Assembly: GCA_018398765.1 (NCBI GenBank)
Contig: JAHBMJ010001327.1
Location: forward strand, 1 to 32,546
Length of the DNA stretch: 32,546 nt
DNA from: Chromera velia
Lineage: Eukaryota; Sar; Chromeraceae
Reading direction: 5' to 3'
In this document: positions 1 through 9,700 of the stretch, piece after piece
Layout of the letters: each line of letters starts with the position of its first letter
Numbering within the stretch: the stretch's first letter is position 1
Position numbers and translations under genes: made by a program
The notes under the pieces: generated by a model
What the model was told of the DNA's origin: nothing
Database searches by the model: none
Seen by the model: the letters and a program-made list of their open reading frames with translations, nothing else

Positions 1-2604
1 ATCGTAGCTACCGATGAGTCCCTCCGCCCCCAACGGACCACCGCATCGCCTCACCAGCTCCGTCCAGCCGTCCGCCCTGTCCCATCTGGCATCATACGCA
101 CACAACCCAATCCCCAAGGTGCTACTCTGGCCGAACGCGCAGGGTGGAAAGATTCCGCCTCGCTTCCTTCCTCCGCTGATGCTGCTCTGACTCTGCTTCA
201 GGAACAGGAGACAGCAACCTTTGTCCCCCTCTTTGGTCCCGACCCAATGACTGAGTCCCCCCCCAACACCCTGACGTCCCCTTCCCCTTTGCCCCCTGCT
301 GACTTGCCTGCTGTCCATGCAACGGACCCGTCTCTATCCTCGCAGCCCACTCAGCAGCCGATCCCCGAGTCTGCCCCGCCGGCAACTCCCCCTCTCGCCT
401 CTCCTTTCCCCGTCACGCCTGCCCCGCTGCAGCCAGGCACGATGGTGATTGGTCGTTCCCCCGAGCATTCACTCCTGTGGGTAGGAGAAATCCTTGGTGT
501 CCTGCCGAGTGATGGAGCAGCAGAGGGTGATGTCCGGTATGAGGTCCATGCGTGGGGTTCCCACCAGCGATGTGCTCTGTCCCGCAGGCAGTGGGCACCG
601 GGCTACTATTCCTCGGGAGGGGGGTATGTCTCGTACGATAAGCGCGCTTCCAAGCGTGCGGCAGAGATAGTTGAACTGTCGCACGGTCAGATCGCGGCAG
701 CAGGCTTCGAGATGGAGCGTTCGCGGGGCAATCGCGGGTCTCGTCTTCCCCCTTCTCTCTGCTCTCATTTTGCCTCTGGCTCGGATGGGTGTCATTTCTA
801 TGAGTATCCAGGTGCTCGTTTGTCTGACCCTTCTGTCGCATCTGCTGTTGCTTTTCTTGCTTCTATTGATCTGTCGGTGCGTGCTGCAACCACGCACCGA
901 CCAGTGAGTTTGAAACATCTGTGTCCTGCTTCCCGTCAGCTTGTCTGTTTCGCAGACCAGAAGGAGGATCAGGGATGGATCGATCGGGAGGTCTACATCA
1001 GGACTCCGATCTCTGAGGTCCCGAGGAACGTTCCTCGCGTCCCTCTCCTCCGTGTGCGCACCGAGAAGCTTCAGGACGACGGCACGCGCAAGTTCAAGAC
1101 GCGCACCGTCATCAACGGCAAGCAGGTCCCTCGGGAGGGTTTGAGCGTCGCCACCCGACTCTGCCCCCCCGAAGCTGTGCGCATTGTCCTGCAGATTGCG
1201 TTGGACGCTTGCAAGCGTCGAGGCGTCGACCTTTCCCTTCAGAAGGCCGATGTCGTGCAGGCGTACCTACAAGCCCTGTTGCCTCCTGATCGCCCCCCCC
1301 TCGCTGCCATCCCCCCTTCCGACCACCCAGACCATGGGCAGTTTCTCTGGGTCCGCAAGGCCGTCTACGGCTTGCCCGACGTAGGCAAGGTCTTCGAGGA
1401 TTTTCTTACCTCCGTCCTCCACTCCCTTGGATGGGAGCCAACGCTCTTTCCGGGTGTGTGGGTGTTGCGTAGTGCCGATGGTGAGCTTCGTGCTCTTATG
1501 GCCACCTACTGTGACGATCTGCTCATTCTAGGCATCGGGGAGGATGCGGCAGCTACCATTGACCCCCTCAAGGACATCATGACGTGCGGCGATTACACCG
1601 ATCTCTCGGAGGGTCGTTTTGTTGGTGTACAGTTCGACGTCTCCACCACCGGCGTGTTCTGCCACCAACATGACTACGTCGCCTCCCTTGTCCTCCCTCC
1701 TGATATGGCCGGCTCTGACCGACGTGCAGACAAGCCTCTCCCTGTCGGGTCTACGCATGAGGACGACACCTCTCCTCTGCTGTCTGCCGCAGGTGTGAAG
1801 GTCTTCCGAACCCTGCTTGGGCAGGTAGGCTATGTGGCGAGCTGCACACGGCCAGATGTCGCTCTCGCGCACTCGTACCTGTCACGTTTTCTGGCGTCTC
1901 CGACCGAGAGGGCTCTTCGTCTTCTCCTCCAAACGGTGCGCTACCTCCGTTCGCACCCATCTCTCGGGATCCACATCCGTCCTTCCTCCGACCCGACCAA
2001 GCTGACTGCCATCAAGCATGGGGACTCATCGTTTGGCAACGCCGCCTCCCCATATCCTCAGACGGGCTGGGTTGTTTTTATCAACAACTCACCTCTCATT
2101 TGAAAAAGCAGGAGGCAGTCCCGTGTAGCAAGATCAACTACAAGAGCAGAAGTGCTTGCCCTGGAGGAAGGCATCGACGCCGCGCTGTATTTTGCGAACT
2201 GCACCGCCCCCTTCTACTCCAACATCCGTGTCGGAATTGGCTGCGATGCAGCGAACGTTTTGTCTCTGCTGTTGTCTGGCGCCTCTTCTTCTGCCGAGCG
2301 TGCCTTCCTCCCCATTATCCGGGAGATACAGGACAAGGCTTGTGTCGTTCCCCTCCAGGCCGCCACTGACTTGGTCGAGCAACATAGGATTAGCATCTTC
2401 AAGATCCCCACCGATTCCAACCTCTCTGACCTCCTCACGAAGGCGCTCGACCTTGGCGCTCTGACTCGTCTCATAAGTCCCTCTCCCTCTCTTTCTCCGG
2501 TGTTTGGGAGCGAGATTGTGTCTTCTCTTCCTCCTCTTGCTCTGCGTGACCGCTCGACGATGGAGAAGGAAAGAAGGGGGGATGGGGAGGAGCTGACCGT
2601 ATGA
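1..2604 (+). pseudogene. Ty1/copia-type pol polyprotein, 3' part, interrupted by an in-frame TGA
   Basis: The frame is open from base 1, so the N-terminal part (gag, protease, most of integrase) lies outside the window. A Pro/Ser-rich linker comes first, then a reverse transcriptase. Its first catalytic Asp is in a K-A-D-V-V-Q-A-Y block near 1246-1270 and its Y-C-D-D box is at 1507-1518. An RNase H follows, with G-D-S-S near 2020, A-E-V-L-A-L near 2140 and C-D-A-A near 2245. This order is typical of copia-type elements. A TGA at 2101-2103 interrupts the RNase H, exactly where copia proteins usually have Trp in a W-K-S motif. The same frame then runs on to a TGA at 2602-2604 with no frameshift. 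One nonsense change is therefore the only visible lesion, and the copy looks recently inactivated. The RT domain itself is intact. Confidence 0.9.
2562..2590 (+). other. Candidate polypurine tract of the copia element
   Basis: An all-purine stretch apart from one T, ending in runs of G, lies just before the end of the pol frame. This is where plus-strand priming of an LTR element is expected. It overlaps the last pol codons. A 3' LTR would start a few bases downstream, but the matching 5' LTR is outside the window, so the boundary cannot be fixed. Confidence 0.45.
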
Positions 2605-3140
2605 GAGCGTTTTGTTTGTTTCCCGGTTTTGTCAGCTACCGCTGTAGAAAGAAGAAGCCACGTAATGTTCCAAAAGCATGCTGCTCCTGTTTTTTTGCTT
2701 GTCGATGCGCACTTTTTTTCTCTCTTTCCATTTGGTAAGGGGTGCATGTCGAGCGAATTGATTTTTAAGCGCGTAAGTCCCCATCCGGATCCTTAAATAC
2801 TGCGCGCGCCATCATTGTTTCGGCTCGCTTCACGCATGATATTCATCTTTCCATGTGCTTCTCTCTCTTTCACTGATCCCGGCTCACCTCTCCTGTCAGT
2901 GATTGCACGTTGAGTGACGCACGCTGAGTCCCAATTGTTTATGCAACTGATTGCCATCCCTGGAACTCTTTCACTTCTCGTTTGGGGCTTTCCGGGGTTC
3001 TCGTACGCAGAAACTCTGTCAAGCGTCTCCTCTCGCATGTATTTTGACTCACAAAATTTCTCATTGCTTCATCTTGATCGATTGCTAGAATTGAACGTTT
3101 TTTCCTCTGGGAGTGGCTCTCTGCTTGCCACTCAGTAACG
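2605..3140 (+). mobile_element. Possible 3' LTR of the copia element (boundaries unknown)
   Basis: No protein-coding signal is visible. The stretch follows the polypurine tract directly and has a TATA-like TTAAATA near 2793-2799, as an LTR promoter might. Base composition changes abruptly to very AT-rich after about 3140-3200, which could mark the element edge. No second copy is available to define the ends, so this is inference from position. Confidence 0.3.
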
Positions 3141-3919
3141 ACTTTCTCTGGAGTAAGGACCTACAGATCGATTTCATCGTGAGTCTTTATTTCTGTCTTC
3201 GTGTGTAGCTAGATATTCGTTCTTATAGTCTAGCAAACATCTCGGTTTATGAATTCATTTTCCATCAACTAGTCTGTCAAGAAGAACCGTACTAGCCTGA
3301 GGAATAATTCAACAGTTATCATCATTTTCCTATCATTCACTTAATTTTAGGCTTTCTCAATTTACTTAAATCCATATGGATTCATTTACGTTTACCTATA
3401 AATTGAGTTAGCGCACTAATTAAATCACTATATCTATCATACTATAAGAATTTAAATTCATTAATTTGTCGCATGACAAATTTATCAAAATTTATTTGCA
3501 AATTAATTCACTTAATTTTACGTAAATTCAGCGTAAAGTCACTCCTTAAATCTAGGCTTAAATTCACCTGTCAATGAATTCATTTAATTCATTTGAGTTC
3601 ACGTGTTATTTCTTTAGAGGTTGCGGGGTAGTCTCATAGGCTAATATGAGTCATAGCTAGAAATAGGCTGACGGCAATGACGTATTAAAAAAAAGATGAA
3701 GCCTGTGCAATTTTGAACCGTGCACGGTCCGTGGCAGCACGCACAGATTATATTCCACTTGAGGTGCTCTTTACTCGATGACAGCGGCGAGAGTCAGTCG
3801 AACTGTACGGCATTTCCCTCTCTACTGAATATCATATGCACACATGCGCAGCCTAAAATACACTCCCTCCTGGAGCCCCGGTCGCTTTCAAGATCATACT
3901 GCTGTCTTATCTCTGCCAC
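3141..3919. other. AT-rich intergenic DNA
   Basis: Strongly AT-rich, with many short AATT/TTAA words between about 3290 and 3610 and no convincing exon on either strand. It probably includes the 3' flank of the minus-strand AP2-SET gene. Confidence 0.5.
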
Positions 3920-4095
3920 CAGAAGCTCCTGGGGCCTTTTCGTTCTCCACAAAAGTTCTCAGCATGTGGTCGGACGATATGGAAGCAAAAATGGAAGCAC
4001 CCCAACTAGCAGGCTCCCTTTCACACAAACCATTCACGAGACACACTGCATGCACTCACGACGGAAAAAGAATAAATACAGGCGACAAGGCTCTC
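3920..4095 (+). repeat. Imperfect direct repeat, copy 1
   Basis: Pairs with 4212-4405, with an offset of about 310 bases in the best-matching core. Shared blocks in the same order include GAAGCACCCCAACTAGCAGG (3993 versus 4303), CCTTTCACACAA, CACTCACGACGGAAAA and ATAAATACAGGCGAC. The open frames across this region are by-products of the repeat and have no recognisable product. Confidence 0.85.
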
Positions 4096-4211
4096 AGGAG
4101 GAAAATTAAAGAAACACAGCGACACCCTGCAACGCATTCATCGTGCAACGCATTCATCGATCGATCCGTCGGTCGGTCCGTCTCTCCTGTTGTGCATCCA
4201 CTGCTGACAGC

Positions 4212-4405
4212 GGACGCTCCTGGCGTAGGAGGAGGAAGGCATTTTCGTTCCTCTGCAAAGATGGTCTGTCGGCATCTGTCGGACGACGTGCAAGGAAAAA
4301 TTGAAGCACCCCAACTAGCAGGTCTCCTTTCACACAACGTATTCAGGAAACTCTCTGCAAGCACTCACGACGGAAAACGAATATTGATAAATACAGGCGA
4401 CGGGG
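4212..4405 (+). repeat. Imperfect direct repeat, copy 2
   Basis: Second copy of the 3920-4095 unit, with small insertions and substitutions. It lies just beyond the stop codon of the minus-strand AP2-SET gene, so it may be part of that gene's 3' UTR or flank. Confidence 0.85.
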
Positions 4406-4499
4406 GAAAGAACACACACGAACCCCCCCCTCCAAGTCCACCCCAGCCCCTCAACTCCTTCCTTCATCGATCGATCGAGGGATCGGAGTCCCTTTCTGC

Positions 4500-6192
4500 T
4501 CAGAGTGACTGGCCGCCCAGCCAGTAGCCCTTGTCGTACCTGCAGGAGGGCAGAAGGGGGGCGATGCCTGACTACAGGAAGGGAAGACACGGAAGAAGAA
4601 GAAGAAGAAGAAGAAGAAGAAGAAGAAGAAGAAGACACATGAAAGAAGACGAAACTCCCTGTGACCTCCCTCAGATCAATGAAAGCAAACGGCGACTCAG
4701 TGAAAGAGCAAAACGATGAAGCAAAAGAAGCAGCGTTCTGTTCTGAAAGAAATCTTCACGCTCTGCTGACGCGATCGAAGGGCCCTCCTTTTCAGCCTTT
4801 TCCTCCTAGGTTTCCTGAGTGACGGACGGACTGACAGACTGACGGACGGACGGCCCGACTGACAGACGGACGGACTTGACTTACTGAGTGACTGACTGAC
4901 GGACTGACTGACGGACGGCCCAACTGACGGACTGACTGACAGACGGACGGACTTGACTTACTGAGTGACTGACTGACGGACGGCCCAACTGACGGACTGA
5001 CTGACAGACGGACGGACTTGACTTACTGAGTGACTGACTGACGGACAGACTGACGGACGGCCCAACTGACGGACTGACTGACAGACGGACGGACTTGACT
5101 TACTGAGTGACTGACTGACGGACGGCCCAACTGACGGACTGACTGACAGACGGACGGACTTGACTTACTGAGTGACTGACTGACGGACAGACTGAGTAAC
5201 TGACAGACTGACTGACAGACAGGCTGATTGATAGACTGACTCTCAGACTGGCAGACTGACTGACTGACAAACTCACGAACTGACTAACTGACTGACAGAC
5301 TGACGAGTTCAGGATCTCCCTTCCCTTCTCAATCCGCCTGGTTGCCTTCAAGAAGACTCTTGTGTCTCCCTGCAAGGAGAGACACGAACAGGCAGGCGAG
5401 CACACGAATAAGTTCCTTTTGTCTCGAGAAGAAGAGACAGACTATTTGGGTTCCTTTTGTCTTTTGTTTTCTTTCCAAAGGGACAGACAGGCAAACAGAC
5501 GGAGAGACAAACGATGTCAGGGCGGGTGGGAATCTGGTCGGAACAGCAGGCAGACAGGCAGGTAGGAATCATCGTGCAGCATCAGCAATGAGCGAAAGAC
5601 AGAGAACTGCACCTTCACCGTAGTACCGCAAAGCAAAATAGAAAATCTCCGACGGGAGGTGAGACCGATGCGTACTTCCGGTCAACATGACTAATTGATG
5701 GACAGTACCAGAATCACCCAAGCAAGGTAGGGGCCAACGCTCAATCGCCATGCAATTCCCCCAACAGAGTGCGGACCTAGTGCAACACAAAAGAAGAAGG
5801 ACTCTTCAGCGGGAGCAGGCACATTCACACGCACGTGCCTCTATATCAATTGCGACCAAGCACAACCGGCAAATGAGAGCAACGCCTACATAGACTCACA
5901 ATGCGTTTGTCGTCCATCCACGTGGTTTGCGCGTTGGCCCCCGGAGCCTCCCGACCGTCGATCACCACATTCCCGTCGTTTGCAAACTGTGCCGCCCCCA
6001 GTCCAGGGATCACCTTTTTCTGCATGGTAGCATGGGGAGAAAAGAGGGGGGGGGGGGAAGTGAATTGCAAGTACATGTGAGAAGGAGTGGAACAAAATCG
6101 ACCCAGAACCATGTCAAAAGGTGGCGCGTAGAAAAAATACCGAGACAGGGAGCTGGGGAGTTTGTAAAGCAATAGAACAAGACGGATCGAGA

Positions 6193-6233
<41 letters not shown>

Positions 6234-6472
6234 AAATGGAGCCACATCCAGAGGACCTGTGAGGGAATTTAGAAAAGAAGGGAGAAAAACAGATCATTCC
6301 GTGCCCGCGTTGGGAACAAAGGAAGAGTGCCATACAAAACAGTTTGACAGAAGAACGGGCAAAAACAAAAAGGAACTATGTGCTTTAGACAGAACAAGAG
6401 CAAATACATAGAGTGAGAAATGAACAGACACAGCGAATCATACGAACGGATGAATGAACACACACACACAGA

Positions 6473-6504
<32 letters not shown>

Positions 6505-6684
6505 CACAATAAACAGACAGTCAGACAGACCCACCAGTCCATCCAGACATCTGAGGCCCTTGCTCAGAGACACAGTGTGCGAATCCTCTCCCTTTTCCCT
6601 CAGTCTCTTCGCAGTCTCTCGATCGATCGGGTTTCCCACATACTCGGTGATGATGTCACCCTTTTCGAAATCCCTGCACGCACG

Positions 6685-6724
<40 letters not shown>

Positions 6725-9700
6725 TTCATGAGAACGGACAGCCGATTGAATGGAGAGGCACGGCTTTTCGTACCTGCTAGACGCACTAGAACACGAACAG
6801 CCGAAAGAGAAAGGGGTACGCAGACGCATGCAGTCAGGCGGCCCAATGCAAACGCAGACATATTCGCCCCACACAGTCGCAAGATACGAAAGGTCGATTC
6901 ATCTGTCCCATCCACCCCCCGTCTATGCATCCAACCAGGGAGCGTCTCACGTCAGAGCACTCACCAGCAGGCAAACAGCCCATTGCCTACATGAGGCCCC
7001 AGAGACGAACTGCAAGCATAAATTTACAGCACCAGAGAAGACAAGAGAGGACCAAAAGGGACAAACATGTGGAGACAAGCAAGAGACAGATTGTGGAGAA
7101 GCAAGAGACAGCATAGATCCGACGTCGCGTATGCCGTCCTCTTGTCTTTTCCCCTGGGTATCCACGGACGGACTGACAGACTGGTCTGACGCATAGTTAG
7201 ACAGACAAAGAGACTGATGGACAGGGTGACAGGTAGACAGGTGGACAACTACACAGACCATATGTTTCTCTCTTCTCCGTCCTTGTCATGTGCCCCCAGA
7301 CCACTAGACTGTAGGGCTTTCCGAGCCCCCCCCCTTTCCTTTTTACGTATCGACAAAGGACAAACAAATGACAGGTTTGAGTCAAAACTCGCGTATGCAT
7401 TGCAATGAAGGCACAAACAGCATGCTTCTCTCTGATGGATTCCTGAAGGGTGGAAAGGAGAAAAGCATGCTCACAAGATTTGTTCACACCATGAGCCTCT
7501 TTTGAGTGAAACACATTTGCCGTGCTCACACCAAGGAGCTCTCCATTCATTGAAATTGAATTGCTCTTCACTCATTGAAATTCAAACACACGCCCCGAGA
7601 AGTCTGCAATGCTGTCTGCCTGTGTGCCTGACTGTCGGTCCCCCTCCCTCCTTCCCTGCCTGTCTACCTGACTGACTGACGGGGCAACACGGACGCCGTC
7701 CCCCACAACAGCCACGAGCTTCTTGTTGATCACCACGGGCTCGCACCACCTCTTCTTGACGAACTTTTTCTTCTCCTTCTCCACAGTCGTGCCATCCCTC
7801 ACCGCCCCCGCAAGGTCAACTGCAGTGAAAACGCAATGACAAAACAGACAGCATCACAGAGGCTTCCATTTTTTCTTTCCACCTCCATTTCCCTCTTTCT
7901 TCTGTGCCGTTTCCTCTTCTGCTTTCCTTTGTCTCTTTGAGAGGTGTTCCCAGTCGCATCCTGCCGAATAGATTATTTGCATGCACCAATTTCTTCGAAG
8001 AAAGCATCAGCGCTCAGTTCACCATCTCTCTGTCATCACACAATGTCCATAGATGCATCAGCTGACTGACGGAACAACCAATCGACTCAAAACGACTCAT
8101 TCATTCATTCATTTTACCCCGGAATCACCAAATTTCCCTTCGTCAGTCAGATCAAGTCGCTTCAAGAATCTGGACCAAACAGCCACGACTGACTGACGTT
8201 TGCTTCGGGTCTCAGACGGGACCTTCTCGGTGTCCTCCCCTCTCCACAACCCTGGAAGAGCATCCAGGACCACTTCCTTCCTGCAGGCAGGCAGGCAGGC
8301 ACACACCGTGACGACACGTTAGACAATTGAGCACTTGCACGCTTCAGCAGTAAAGAATTTCCAGCGAAAAAATCCTCAGCACGCTGAAAGAAGCGCGCAA
8401 AGAAAACTAAAACAAGAGGAGCCCTCAAAAGCTGAAGCCCCGATCGAGTCACCACAGCTGGAGGTAAAACACTCCCTCCCTTTCACTCCATGCATCCCCG
8501 ACTCACTGAAAGCTGCGGTGAAGGGTGCAGACACAAACTGAGGTACACGCAGAGGCGGAAAGAAACAAAGACGCAAGCGGAGAAGAAGAAAAGATCCGAA
8601 AGCTTTGCACTCGTCCAAAGTCACTGCTCCCATGGGGGCACACAAAAATAAAATAACTGACGTACATCATCTCCTTCCTCCGACGAGTAGCTTCCTCCAC
8701 CAGATCCCTGACTGATCTGCTGTCTCTCTGGAGTCCCCCCCCTCCGTTCGTCTCCTCCTCTGCCTCCGCTCTTTGAAATTCCTTGGAAGAAGCGGAAGAG
8801 GAAGAAGGGAAGCGAGGCGCACGGGGGGCACGAGGGAAGGCAGTGGCAGGGGAGGGGTCGTTCTCTCCCCCCTCTCCAACCCCCCATCTCTCACTGCTGT
8901 CTGAGGCGCAGAAAACTTGTACGCCGGGACCCCTCCGCTTCATTGACACTCCCTCCCCCCCGCCCTCCCCATCCTCGTCACGGCGTCTCTTCAAAGTCAA
9001 CAGCGGGTCCCCCGAATCCCCAGCAGAGGCAGAGGCAGAGGACGGGCGCCCCCCCCCCTTGAGCCCCCCTTTCGCTTCGGCGCCCCGTCTCGCAGCGGCA
9101 GCACCGGAAACGAAGGAGACGGAATTGCCCATTCGGAGTGATGGACCCTCACAGTCACGGGACACAGGGGGCGCATTCCCTCTGCTGGGAGCACGAGGGT
9201 CGGCAGAGCTGCTGGAGGAGGCAAGCAGAGGGCCTGCCGATGGCACACCCTCCTTCTGTCTCCGTCTCAACTCCCCCTCTTTTGTGGTCGCATGCATCAT
9301 CCATTGGCGCTCTGCCGTGTCCTTCGCTCCCTCAAAGCCGTGCTCGTTCGCAGAGAAGCTCTCATGCGTTTCTTCCCCGTCTAACTGCTTAAAACGAACC
9401 AACCAGGAGTTCTGCGAGGAACTGTATGTGACTCCTGGAAACATGCTGGTGGCGTCTGCTGCTGCTGCGTCCAAACGGCGGGACTTGGGGTGCGAGCGGG
9501 AACCGCTGGAGGAAGAGGTGGCTCCCTCCTCTGTCTCTTTCTCTTTCTCCCTCTTTCTCTTCGCCCGTCTCTCATTGGGAGAGAGGTGCTCCTCCTCGAG
9601 CTTCTTACGGTGCGCAATCGCTTTCTTCTTCGCCCCCTCTTTTCCGTGGCAGGAAACAGAAAAGTCTCTCACGTACTTTTGACCTCTGACTGTCAGCTGG

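Noticed and set aside
2101-2103. Genome-wide UGA=Trp code in the nucleus
   Set aside because: Several neighbouring intact genes end in TGA, so UGA is a normal stop here.
4686-4814. Alternative basic last exon for AP2-SET after 4815
   Set aside because: It is in phase and encodes a Lys/Arg-rich tail, but it lacks the SET Y-x-x-x-Y-W motif. The 4539-4500 exon supplies the motif exactly.
5100-5405. Ser/Val/Gln-rich 101-codon minus-strand frame
   Set aside because: Only its first part (5369-5305) is SET exon 6. The rest is translation of the GTCA minisatellite.
5569-5790. Minus-strand frame with F-Y-F-A-L-R-Y-Y-G as a possible SET exon
   Set aside because: It resembles the end of a SET domain by chance. 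Exon 5369-5305 gives the expected A-T-R-x-I-E-K-G sequence in phase.
8115-8118. Donor GTAAAA after 8118 for AP2-SET exon 2
   Set aside because: It looks stronger than the donor at 8128, but it is phase 0 and meets an in-frame TGA in the next exon. The donor at 8128 (GTGATT) fits the phase of 7819 and keeps the frame open.
8783-9682. 299-codon plus-strand frame
   Set aside because: Antisense of the AP2 exon, whose minus-strand reading has clear AP2 domains.
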